A stretch of DNA of 21,366 nucleotides from contig DHOO01000122.1 in the NCBI GenBank assembly GCA_002409975.1, positions 20,353 through 41,718 on the forward strand, given 5' to 3'. The stretch is from Firmicutes bacterium UBA5388 (lineage in GTDB: Bacteria; Bacillota; UBA4882; UBA10575). Of the stretch, positions 7,339 to 14,273 are shown in pieces. The first letter of the stretch is position 1, and each line of letters begins with the position of its first letter. The notes under the pieces were generated by a model. The model saw only the letters and a program-made list of their open reading frames with translations, had not been told where the DNA came from and searched no databases. A program made the translations under genes and the position numbers.

Positions 7339-8088
7339 ATGCATAAAGTTAATAAACCGACACTTTTAGCGATGATGGTGGTTAAAAACGAAGCTAACCG
7401 TTACTTGCTTCCGGTCTTAAACCACCTAGCCGACTATGTGGATGGCATTGTAATTCTCGATGATGCCTCCACCGATCAGACCCCCGAACTCTGCCGGTCG
7501 CATAAAAAAGTACTCCGCTTTCAGCAATTAGAGCAGTCACTTTTTGAACAAGACGAAGCAGCCCTCAGAAAGATCCTGTGGGAGATGACTGTAGGGCTAG
7601 CGCCTACTTGGATCTTGGCTTTAGATGCGGATGAAATATTCGAAACGAGAATTATTAAAGAATTACCTTATTTAATCCATCAAGAAGACTTTGACCTCAT
7701 TACTTTTCCGGCCTACCATTTTTGGGGGGATCTTGGGCATTATCGAATTGATCACTACTGGAACCCTGCTCTTTCACGCATTGCCTGTTTATACCGGTAC
7801 CAGGGAAACCTTACTTATCACTGGACTTCCCGTCGACTACACTGTGGACGCTTTCCGCAGGAAGCCTACCTCGCTCCCAGGCGTCTTTCTAACATTCGCC
7901 TTCTTCACCTGGGATACGCCGCCAAAAAGGAGCATAGCCAAAAGTATAAGCGTTACCTCTCTCTTGACCCCCAAGGCAAGTTCTGTCCTCTTTCCCATTA
8001 TCAATCAATCCTTAACCCCAAACCTTGTTTACGAAAATGGAACGGAGAAAACCTGGAGGTGCTTGTATGCAAGCCAGTATCATCATAG
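7339..8088 (+). CDS. Family 2-like glycosyltransferase (GT-A)
   Basis: The 249-aa protein has MMVVKNEANRYL (12-23), IVILDDASTDQTPE (37-50) and ALDADEIFE (94-102), the last supplying a metal-binding DAD motif. This is the layout of GT2 enzymes annotated as 'glycosyl transferase family 2' with the KNE start, distinct from the VSFN/VNYN type at 2184, 8067 and 14274. No membrane segment is evident. ATG 7339 lies four bases after GGAGG (7330-7334). The gene runs 22 bases into the next gene, another glycosyltransferase, so the two are likely co-translated and may act in succession on one glycan. Donor and acceptor cannot be told from sequence. The C-terminal 80 residues are rich in Arg, Tyr, His and Trp. 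Confidence 0.88.
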   Translation: MHKVNKPTLLAMMVVKNEANRYLLPVLNHLADYVDGIVILDDASTDQTPELCRSHKKVLRFQQLEQSLFEQDEAALRKILWEMTVGLAPTWILALDADEIFETRIIKELPYLIHQEDFDLITFPAYHFWGDLGHYRIDHYWNPALSRIACLYRYQGNLTYHWTSRRLHCGRFPQEAYLAPRRLSNIRLLHLGYAAKKEHSQKYKRYLSLDPQGKFCPLSHYQSILNPKPCLRKWNGENLEVLVCKPVSS

Positions 8089-8855
8089 TTAACTATAACT
8101 CCCAGCCTTATCTGGAAAAATGTCTTACTTCGATTGCTAACCACACTGAAATACCCTACGAAGTAATTATCGTCGATAATCACTCCACAGATGACTCAGT
8201 CTTCTTTCTCCAGAAAATAAAACACTCTTATCTACGGGTGATCTTTAATCAAAAAAACTTTGGTTATGCCACCGCCTGCAATCAAGGGTTAAAACTCGCC
8301 TCCGGCCCGTTGTTGATTACGATGAATCCGGATGTGGTTGTTCCTCCAACCTGGTTATCCCGCCTCTCCTGGCACTTATCAAACAACCCGAAAACTTTAA
8401 TGGTTGGCCCGAAAAGTATGGGCATTGGCGGAAGACAATGGGCCGGCCCTTTAACTTTCTCTCGCCACCTGGAAGCAGCGGATCGGAAGTTTGCCGGGCT
8501 TTATCATCGTCAATCGGAATCGGCAAAATTCCTCATTGGTTGTCTTATCCTTTTTGACCGGCGCTTAATAGATAAGATTGGCTACTTTGATGAAAACCTC
8601 CCCCTCGGAGCCGATGACTTTGATCTCGCGCTGCGGATCAGAAAAAGTGGTTACGAGTTGCGAATTGCCAAGGATGTTTTAATCGAGCATGCTATTCACG
8701 CTTCCTTCAACCGCAGCAACCCTGAAGAAACAGAAAGACTAGTCAGCATTAGCTGGAAACATTTCCACCAGAAATGGGGAAAAGAATTGCAAGAGTATGG
8801 TTGGAAAAGGCTGTTCGAAGACGATAGGCCCGTTTTCGTCCAGAATACGCTTTAA
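8067..8855 (+). CDS. Family 2 glycosyltransferase, WbbL-like
   Basis: The 262-aa product carries SIIIVNYNSQPYL (4-16), IIVDNHSTDDS (34-44), NFGYATACNQG (64-74), MNPDVVV (86-92) and DENLPLGADDFDLALRIRK, the usual GT2/rhamnosyltransferase-like series, with NPD in the DxD position. It is closely related to the enzyme at 2184-2972 over the N-terminal half. ATG 8067 is chosen: GGAGGT (8055-8060) sits six bases before it, whereas the in-frame TTG at 8025 has no ribosome binding site. The start lies inside the previous GT gene (22-base overlap). It ends 24 bases before the stop of the oppositely oriented CgeB-like gene, with no hairpin between. Confidence 0.92.
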   Translation: MQASIIIVNYNSQPYLEKCLTSIANHTEIPYEVIIVDNHSTDDSVFFLQKIKHSYLRVIFNQKNFGYATACNQGLKLASGPLLITMNPDVVVPPTWLSRLSWHLSNNPKTLMVGPKSMGIGGRQWAGPLTFSRHLEAADRKFAGLYHRQSESAKFLIGCLILFDRRLIDKIGYFDENLPLGADDFDLALRIRKSGYELRIAKDVLIEHAIHASFNRSNPEETERLVSISWKHFHQKWGKELQEYGWKRLFEDDRPVFVQNTL

Positions 8856-8879
8856 AATTCTTCTCATCAACATTAACTT

Positions 8880-9950
8880 TTACCTCCTACTACTCGGTTT
8901 CTGGAAGGTCCAGACCTCATCTTTGAGTATATATTCATTATTAAAATAAAAAGCCACTGGTTTACGCACCACCTGAGCATTACTTCTTTTAGGTAAGCCC
9001 CCCAGTTTCGCAAAAACTTCCTTCAAGCGATGCTGAAAAGTATGATAAAGATAAGCCCTTTTCTGGGCGGCTTTTCCAATCTTTTTCAGTAATTCTGGTT
9101 TTGATAAAAAACACTCAATTTTCCAAGCTAAATCATCTGCATTGGAGAAGAAAACTATTTCTTTATCCGTTTGAAAACATTCAAACAAGTCAGGTCGGGT
9201 CCGATCCGCAATCTGAAAAGCTCCGCATCCGGCCAAGGCAAAAGCTCGATCATTAGGGCTGGTAGCGCCTACTCCTTTACTATTACCTGAAGGAGGGTTA
9301 ACAGGGTCCCGATGAATGTTAAGGTTGATTTTTGCGCCATTGAAATATTTTTGCACCTCGTAAAAATCATTGACTACCGGCAGGACAAACTGTTGCAAAA
9401 CCGGATCAAGTTTACCCCAGCGATTCCATTCCCCAATTAATTTTACTTTTAGCCTTTTTAACAACGGGGCCAGGGAATTAATCACCTTTAAACGGTTGGG
9501 AAACCCCATCCCGACAAAACAGAGATCACTCTGATACTCCTCACCAACAGAGAGTTGGCGATGGACCTCCGGATTACAACACCACGGCAAATAAAATACC
9601 TGCGCGCGCTTATATTCGGCCACCGCTTGGCGTTCATTAGTAAAAACTAAATCATAGGCTTCAACCATTTCGCCCCGGTGTAAATCGATCTCGTAAGGAT
9701 CTTCTACTAACCATAATACAGTTTTCACTCCCAAGGCCCGAGCATAACGCACCTGCTCAGGGGCGGTCCGATTACCATGTGCTACCAGTAACACATCAGG
9801 CTGAAATTCCTTGATTATTCTGGAGGAAAGCCTCTGCGGGCTGATCTGCCTTACTTTGTAACCAAGCTTCCTTAAAGTAATAAAAATATCATAAGCATAA
9901 CGGTAATGAAATCCCATGGCCCCAGAATCAACAAATAGAACCCTCATCAT
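8880..9950 (-). CDS. CgeB-family glycosyltransferase-like protein (GT-B)
   Basis: The 356-aa product matches the CgeB/YkvP group. Residues about 1-170 form a first Rossmann-like domain starting MRVLFVDSG; the second half ends in the Glyco_trans_1_2 pattern: SPNDRAFALAGCGAFQIAD, a few residues later DLFECF, then KEIVFFSNADDLAWKIECFL and AQKRAYLYHTFQHRLKEVF. In B. subtilis, cgeB belongs to a sigma-K/GerE-controlled operon needed for glycosylation of the spore crust; relatives also occur outside sporulation, so the family alone does not prove a spore role. Tandem ATGs lie at 9950 and 9947 behind AGGGGG (9955-9960), four and seven bases away. This is the only minus-strand glycosyltransferase here; a TATAAT-like box lies about 90 bases upstream. 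Confidence 0.88.
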   Translation of the reverse strand: MMRVLFVDSGAMGFHYRYAYDIFITLRKLGYKVRQISPQRLSSRIIKEFQPDVLLVAHGNRTAPEQVRYARALGVKTVLWLVEDPYEIDLHRGEMVEAYDLVFTNERQAVAEYKRAQVFYLPWCCNPEVHRQLSVGEEYQSDLCFVGMGFPNRLKVINSLAPLLKRLKVKLIGEWNRWGKLDPVLQQFVLPVVNDFYEVQKYFNGAKINLNIHRDPVNPPSGNSKGVGATSPNDRAFALAGCGAFQIADRTRPDLFECFQTDKEIVFFSNADDLAWKIECFLSKPELLKKIGKAAQKRAYLYHTFQHRLKEVFAKLGGLPKRSNAQVVRKPVAFYFNNEYILKDEVWTFQKPSSRR

Positions 9951-10218
9951 CTTTCCCCCTTAATTACTCTCCATGTTTAGATCTAAACCCTTTTTTTCCC
10001 TCAATCTTACAAGAAAGACACTTTTTTGGTCTAATCATTATATGAGATCCGGCTTTTCAAAGAAACCCCTCACCAAACAGAGAGGCTCTTTTCCTAAGAT
10101 AAGGGAAATAATCGCTTGTCAATGAAAAATGCTTCAGCCACAGCACCACAAACGCTTTTCGACCGTAAACTAAATTAGAAAATGGTCTGTTAAAAGTATG
10201 TCTGAAAGGGTGAGCCCG
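9951..10218. promoter_or_regulatory. Divergent intergenic region with candidate -10 box on the minus strand
   Basis: This spacer of about 268 bp serves the CgeB-like gene and the GT2 at 10219. On the minus strand, CATATAAT (10037-10044) is a perfect sigma-A -10 hexamer and also one mismatch from the sigma-E -10 consensus CATACANT. No matching -35 for either is clear: TTGAAA upstream gives only about 12 bases of spacing. No convincing plus-strand promoter was found. Confidence 0.3.
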
Positions 10219-11052
10219 GTGAGATTCTCTATTATTATCAATTGTTATAATACTCTACCCTTGATTAAAAAGTGTGTGGAGGCTGCCCTAATCAGTACAG
10301 ACAAGAGCAGTGAACTGATCCTCATCAATAATCATCCTCCCTATAAGGATGCTTTGAAATTCTTAGAAGATTTCAAACACCCAAGGGTTAAAAAATTTGA
10401 CCCGGGACGGAATATCGGTTGTATGCCTGGTTTTCAATATGGCGCTGAACGTGCTCAAGGGGATTATATCGTCAAATTAGATGATGATGTAATAGTTCCG
10501 CGCAAAAATTGGACCGGCGCCATGTATCAAGCATTAAAAGATTTCCCCACTTTAGCTTATGTTGCTTTGCAGCCGTCGGTGGTTAAGATGGGAACCAGTC
10601 AGGTAAAAAGACCGCGTTACACTCTCGAATTTCGCAGGAACACTGTCCTTTTTTGGTGCATGATGATTAAAAAACAATTGTGGAAGAAACACTTTTTTAT
10701 GACCAACCTTCCTCTTTACGGGGTAGGGGAACGTGATTACGAGCGCAAGGCTAATAACCTTGGTCTAAAAAAAGCTTATCTCACCTCTCATGTCTGTACT
10801 AGCTTAGGACGGACTGAAGAGTCCGACCCCCTCTATGGAGCGTGGAAACTTTTTTATGTTAAAAAGAAAACGCACAGAAGTGAGTTTAACGAATGGAAAA
10901 GTAGTTTTCTTATTGGTCCGGAAGAAGCCGAAATCATGAGGAAATTTGGTTACCCAGAAAACCAGATTGAGGAGATTCGAGCTCTGCTTGCCAAAAACCA
11001 TCATGAAAAAAGCCTTCCGGAATCCACGCCATCAAGCTCAATCAATAATTAA
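10219..11052 (+). CDS. Family 2 glycosyltransferase with DDD motif
   Basis: The product (277 aa from this start) has FSIIINCYNTLPLIKKC (3-19), ELILINNHPPYKDA (32-45), FDPGRNIGCMPGFQYG (60-75) and a classic metal-binding LDDDV (87-91) in YIVKLDDDVIVP. It is a GT-A enzyme of GT2 type; donor and acceptor are unknown. I chose GTG 10219 because AAAGGGTGA lies five bases upstream and the fold's first strand follows at once. The alternative ATG at 10198 would add MSERVSP but has no ribosome binding site. The C-terminal 20 residues are Ser/Pro/Asn-rich. It is followed after 14 bases by the GT-D gene, so the two are co-transcribed. Confidence 0.9.
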   Translation: MRFSIIINCYNTLPLIKKCVEAALISTDKSSELILINNHPPYKDALKFLEDFKHPRVKKFDPGRNIGCMPGFQYGAERAQGDYIVKLDDDVIVPRKNWTGAMYQALKDFPTLAYVALQPSVVKMGTSQVKRPRYTLEFRRNTVLFWCMMIKKQLWKKHFFMTNLPLYGVGERDYERKANNLGLKKAYLTSHVCTSLGRTEESDPLYGAWKLFYVKKKTHRSEFNEWKSSFLIGPEEAEIMRKFGYPENQIEEIRALLAKNHHEKSLPESTPSSSINN

Positions 11053-11066
11053 GGAGGGTTCGGTCC

Positions 11067-11822
11067 ATGTCGCTTAAAGATTTCCCTGATCGCAAACTCC
11101 TTTCAGAATTGGAGGTTTTACGGCAAATTCACAAAGCTTTAAGACTAAAGAAACCTTTTTCCTTAGTACGGATCGGTGATGGCGAGAATATCGCGCTGTC
11201 CCAGGGTAAATTCCTCAGTAATGAAGAAATAGAGAAGACTTATTGGGTGCGGCAAGGTAAAAGAACGAAGGGGAAAGGGGTCACTCTTCCCAGCCTCCCC
11301 CTTCGCGACCAAATGCTCGACGGAATTCGCAAAGCCAATCTTGTCGGCATCTGCCGTGCTCAGAATGATGAAGTCGCAGCCCCCAGCAAGTTTAAACGGT
11401 CTTTAACCAATAAGATTTTTGATTATTATAAATTGAAACCCGCCAACCTTTGTTACGTTTTTTGCAACCGCAAAATGGTCTCCTATCGCTATTTTTGGAA
11501 GATCCTGCACCAGCATCGAACTCTGCTCATTTCTAAATGGGCGGACCAGTATACTCAGCTCATCCGGAAAAACTACTTGAGTTTGCCTCCTAATATTATC
11601 GGCTGTATTAATTTCAACCACTACGAACAGATTCCGGCTACTCTAAAAAAAGTAGGGGAGTACCGTTTTGATCTCGTCTTAATCTCCGCCGGCGTTAATG
11701 CAGTAATATTAGCCCCAGCCATTGCTGAACAGTATGGAAAAGTAGCTATTGATTTTGGCAAAACCATGATGTATACAGTTCGTCCCTCGAAACGAATCAA
11801 ACCTTGGAACCCAAAAGCCTAG
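11067..11822 (+). CDS. GT-D fold glycosyltransferase (DUF1792-type)
   Basis: The 251-aa protein carries FSLVRIGDGE (31-40), the signature of the GT-D fold with its DxE metal site (Asp38, Glu40), and near the end DLVLISAGVNAVILAPAIAE followed by KVAIDFGK, the second conserved block. Characterised GT-D enzymes of streptococci act late in glycosylating serine-rich adhesins, adding a sugar to an existing glycan on a protein. That makes this gene the best hint that the glycan here is protein-linked, although other GT-D enzymes work on polysaccharides. GGAGG at 11053-11057 lies nine bases before ATG 11067. It is followed 35 bases later by another glycosyltransferase. Confidence 0.88.
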   Translation: MSLKDFPDRKLLSELEVLRQIHKALRLKKPFSLVRIGDGENIALSQGKFLSNEEIEKTYWVRQGKRTKGKGVTLPSLPLRDQMLDGIRKANLVGICRAQNDEVAAPSKFKRSLTNKIFDYYKLKPANLCYVFCNRKMVSYRYFWKILHQHRTLLISKWADQYTQLIRKNYLSLPPNIIGCINFNHYEQIPATLKKVGEYRFDLVLISAGVNAVILAPAIAEQYGKVAIDFGKTMMYTVRPSKRIKPWNPKA

Positions 11823-11857
11823 GGTTGATTAGAAAAATCAAACGAGTGGGGAGAATC

Positions 11858-12616
11858 ATGAGTAAAACTAAGAGCGCTAAGAAAATGGTCCCCCTAACAT
11901 CGATTGCCGCCGTGATGTGTAACTTTGCTCGCCCAAAAAATGCTCGTCGCGTAGTGCAACAACTGCTAACTTTGGGTATCCAAGAGATCCGGGTCTGGAA
12001 CAATGGCGTTAAACCCATACCTGAAGCCACTCACAATCTTAAATCCAAAAAAAACATTGGCCCCATTGGTAAATACTTGGCCGCTCTCCAAACCAGCAGG
12101 GATTACGTATTAATTGTGGATGACGATTACCTATTAACCGAAGAAGGGTTGTCTGCCTTTCGCCGGTGGGCTCCGTTTTTTCCTGGTGTCGCCCAATTCG
12201 GTTGTCTTTTTAAACTGCCCTTTGATGATTATCGGAGGAAAAACAAGTATTTTTCTCATAAACTCAAATCTCCAAAAAGAGTCGACCTGGTAATCCCGAG
12301 TAGGGGTCTGATGCTTAAAACCGAACTTTATCGCCAGATCCCAAATCATTGGGCTTGGGGTTCCCTTAAGGTTTTAAGTCCAGGAGCTTTTTCCACAGAT
12401 TTAGCTGTTAGTTGCGCCATTCGAGATCTTACAGGATCTTATCCTGCAGTTGTTCCCATAAATGGAGTAGGCTATCTGCAACTCCCAGAAGAAGCTCCGG
12501 AAAAAGCACTTAAGAATCAACCTGGAGTTTGGGATGAAAGAACTAATGTTTTAAAATGGTTGGTGGCTAATGGTTGGCCTTTACTGGCAACCAAAGAAAA
12601 AACTAAGAAGAAATGA
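11858..12616 (+). CDS. GT-A glycosyltransferase-like protein
   Basis: The 252-aa product has a basic N-terminus, then SIAAVMCNFARPKNARRVV (15-33), EIRVWNNG (43-50), NIGPIGKYLAALQ (66-78) and YVLIVDDDYL (83-92), a GT2/exostosin-like arrangement with a DDD metal site. It is more distant from the standard GT2 pattern than the other copies, so its family is less certain. ATG 11858 follows GGGGAG with four bases' spacing. In-frame TTG codons upstream (11804, 11825) would overlap or nearly touch the GT-D stop at 11822 and lack ribosome binding sites. A terminator-like inverted repeat follows at 12643. It looks like the last gene of the 10219-12616 operon. Confidence 0.82.
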   Translation: MSKTKSAKKMVPLTSIAAVMCNFARPKNARRVVQQLLTLGIQEIRVWNNGVKPIPEATHNLKSKKNIGPIGKYLAALQTSRDYVLIVDDDYLLTEEGLSAFRRWAPFFPGVAQFGCLFKLPFDDYRRKNKYFSHKLKSPKRVDLVIPSRGLMLKTELYRQIPNHWAWGSLKVLSPGAFSTDLAVSCAIRDLTGSYPAVVPINGVGYLQLPEEAPEKALKNQPGVWDERTNVLKWLVANGWPLLATKEKTKKK

Positions 12617-12642
12617 AATGTGAAAATCATAACGGATATCCC

Positions 12643-12685
12643 AAAGGCGTTTTTTTAATAAGCATGACCAACGCCTTTTTGTTGA
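12643..12685 (+). terminator. Terminator-like inverted repeat after the glycosyltransferase operon
   Basis: AAAGGCGTT (12643-12651) pairs with AACGCCTTT (12670-12678), 9 bp with an 18-base loop, followed by TTGTTG after the T-rich right arm. The long loop lowers confidence. The right arm recurs at 13420-13428 without its left arm, which places a duplication breakpoint in the loop. Confidence 0.55.
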
Positions 12686-12695
12686 TAAAGACAGC

Positions 12696-12722
12696 ACTCC
12701 CAAATTTACTAATCATAAACTA
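12696..12722 (+). promoter_or_regulatory. Candidate sigma-K-type promoter, copy 1
   Basis: AC (12696-12697), 16 bases, then CATAAACTA (12714-12722) match the sigma-K consensus (AC at -35, CATANNNTA at -10). The -10 ends 29 bases before the start codon. The whole stretch is retained in the second copy. Confidence 0.5.
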
Positions 12723-12751
12723 TTCTATACCCTAAAAAGAGGTGAGGTCCT

Positions 12752-13309
12752 TTGTCACAACCTTTAGCAATCTATGTAAGTAATGCGGCCAAAGGTAATT
12801 GGGCCCAAGGGATATTACCGGTTAAAGTAACAAACCCTTTCAAATTTTGGCCTAATCTCAACTGGCAAAAAGGTAACATTAATCCCCTCCTTTACCAAGA
12901 AGGAGGACCACAGTATTTGTGGGTTTCCCCTACAGCTGAACCGGTATTTACCACTGAATTTACCTTTATCCGACTTTGGGAGGGTAGTTTAGAAAGTAGT
13001 TTTACCGATAAACTTATCCCCTTCGGGACTTATGATATCATTATTTCTCATGCTGCTGATGATCTGTATTCCATGCGTTTAGTTTTAAACGGAACGCATC
13101 AAGACCCCCAAGGGGGTGACATCTCTACTCCTTCTCCACGCCCTTGGAGAAATGTCGCAACTTTTCGGTACCAAGTGAGTTTAATCCCTTCCGGTTCCTT
13201 TCCTACTCCAACATTAAGACTATTTACCTTTGCTAAAAATATTGGATTTAAGTCTGGAACAATACAGAATAACCCAGGCATGTTCACATGGACGATGCAA
13301 ATTTTCTAA
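12752..13309 (+). CDS. Uncharacterised 185-aa beta-rich protein, tandem copy 1
   Basis: The product starts MSQPLAIYVSN and has no signal peptide. The start is TTG 12752 behind GAGGTGAG (12741-12746), confirmed by copy 2, which has ATG at the same place. The sequence is rich in aromatic and beta-forming residues. The series ISHAADDLYSMRLVLNG, then PWRNVATFRYQV, then LRLFTFAKNIGF and NNPGMFTW recalls the 'ADD...NG...W...A.N...NP..F' pattern of PA14-like or other carbohydrate-binding beta-sandwich domains; this is my pattern reading, not a confirmed match. The family is unnamed to me. Position between glycosyltransferase operons and a sigma-K-like promoter suggest an abundant sporulation protein, possibly a surface-layer or lectin-like component. 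Confidence 0.85.
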   Translation: MSQPLAIYVSNAAKGNWAQGILPVKVTNPFKFWPNLNWQKGNINPLLYQEGGPQYLWVSPTAEPVFTTEFTFIRLWEGSLESSFTDKLIPFGTYDIIISHAADDLYSMRLVLNGTHQDPQGGDISTPSPRPWRNVATFRYQVSLIPSGSFPTPTLRLFTFAKNIGFKSGTIQNNPGMFTWTMQIF

Positions 13310-13445
13310 TCCAAAAGTTATTTTCATAGGTAAATTCTTTTGAAGGCCTAAATAATTTTTGAGAATCAAAGCCAGATGAGTCGACAAACCTCATAGGTAT
13401 TTCCTAGGTAAGCATGACCAACGCCTTTTTATTGAAAAGAACAGC

Positions 13446-13472
13446 ACTCACAAATTTACTAATCATAAACTA
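13446..13472 (+). promoter_or_regulatory. Candidate sigma-K-type promoter, copy 2
   Basis: AC (13446-13447), 16 bases, then CATAAACTA (13464-13472), in register with copy 1 and 29 bases before the ATG. Conservation through the -35 to -10 stretch (one change, CTCC to CTCA) supports function. Confidence 0.5.
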
Positions 13473-13501
13473 TTCTATACCCTAGAAAGAGGTGAGACAC
13501 G

Positions 13502-14059
13502 ATGTCACAACCGTTAGCTATTTACGTCAGTAATGCGACCAAAGGCAACTGGACCGAAGGAACACTACCTGTTAAAGTAACAAACCCGTTCAAATTTTGG
13601 CCCAGTCTCAACTGGCAAGGAAACAACATCAACCCCCTCCTTTATCAAGAAGGAGGACCTCAATATCTATGGGCTACTCCCACCGCAGATCCGATCAATA
13701 CCACTACCTTTACCTTTATCCGCCGGTGGAACGCCTCGGGAAGTAGTTTTACTGACAGATTAATCCCCATCGGTTCTTTTGATCTTGTCATTTCTCATGC
13801 TGCTGATGATCGCTATACGATGCGTTTGACTCTAAATGGGGTCACCCAAAATCCCCAAGGAGTAAATACCTCTACCCCTGCTTCCCACCCATGGAGAAAT
13901 GTTAAAACTTACCGTTATCGGGTAAATTTAATTCCATCCAGTTCATTTCCGACTCCGGTACTTAGACTAATTACTACTGCCACCAACATTGGGTTTAGCA
14001 GTGGAACAATCCAAAATAACCCGGGTATGTTCACCTGGACAATGCAAGTTTTCTCCTAG
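13502..14059 (+). CDS. Uncharacterised 185-aa beta-rich protein, tandem copy 2
   Basis: This paralogue of the preceding gene differs mainly in surface-type changes: EPVFTTEFTFIRLWEGSLES becomes DPINTTTFTFIRRWNASGS, with a one-residue deletion and an extra C-terminal Ser. The most conserved blocks are the N-terminal MSQPLAIYVSN, KVTNPFKFWP, NPLLYQEGGPQYLW, ISHAADD and SGTIQNNPGMFTWTMQ, which probably form the core fold or assembly interface. It carries more Thr and Asn than copy 1 (NTTTF, NTSTPASHPW). The start is ATG 13502, with GAGGTGAG nine to ten bases upstream. A large hairpin and a terminator follow. Function unknown; the same spore-surface inference applies. Confidence 0.85.
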   Translation: MSQPLAIYVSNATKGNWTEGTLPVKVTNPFKFWPSLNWQGNNINPLLYQEGGPQYLWATPTADPINTTTFTFIRRWNASGSSFTDRLIPIGSFDLVISHAADDRYTMRLTLNGVTQNPQGVNTSTPASHPWRNVKTYRYRVNLIPSSSFPTPVLRLITTATNIGFSSGTIQNNPGMFTWTMQVFS

Positions 14060-14065
14060 TAACTC

Positions 14066-14120
14066 CAGCTCTGCCGGGGCACGTGAAAGGATGAAAATCA
14101 AATGGGACCGGCAGAGGCTG
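14066..14120 (+). ncRNA. Large stem-loop in the 3' region of copy 2, candidate structured RNA
   Basis: CTCTGCCGG (14069-14077) pairs perfectly with CCGGCAGAG (14108-14116). Skipping one bulged G (14117), CAG (14066-14068) also pairs with CTG (14118-14120), giving 12 bp around a 30-base purine-rich loop. It starts seven bases after the stop and is followed by a separate terminator at 14168. It may be an mRNA stabiliser, a processed 3' small RNA or a transposon remnant; no known RNA family was recognised. Confidence 0.35.
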
Positions 14121-14167
14121 TCATTCAACACGAGCTCCGAGCGACGAATCACGAGCTTCGAGAGTAG

Positions 14168-14200
14168 ACCCCAGATCTTTCAATGACTGGGGTTTACTTA
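14168..14200 (+). terminator. Rho-independent terminator
   Basis: ACCCCAG (14168-14174) and CTGGGGT (14187-14193) form a 7-bp stem with a 12-base loop, followed by TTACTTACACTTTTTT. It ends the transcript of the second duplicated gene. Confidence 0.7.
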
Positions 14201-14273
14201 CACTTTTTTAATCGTTACTCCTCTACACTCTCCTTTTTAAAATTAGGGTTTATCGTACGGGAAGGTGATCTCT

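Larger units (their letters stand above)
12659..14059 (+). repeat. Tandem duplication, 750-bp period: promoter region plus 185-aa gene
   Basis: Copy 1 (12659-13309) and copy 2 (13409-14059) are offset by exactly 750 bases. The upstream parts (TAAGCATGACCAACGCCTTT to the GAGGTGAG ribosome binding site) are nearly identical, and the genes encode very similar proteins. The region after copy 1's stop (13310-13408) has no counterpart after copy 2, so the unit is about 650 bp plus a 99-bp spacer. Identity between promoter regions is higher than between third codon positions, suggesting selection on, or conversion of, the control region. Confidence 0.9.

Noticed and set aside
7691..8092. Plus-strand frame of 133 codons overlapping two glycosyltransferase genes
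   Set aside because: It overlaps the 7339 gene almost fully in another frame, while that gene and the 8067 gene have clear GT2 motifs and ribosome binding sites.
12659..14059. Insertion sequence or transposon explaining the duplication
   Set aside because: There is no transposase frame, no terminal inverted repeat and no target-site duplication; the pattern fits simple tandem duplication.
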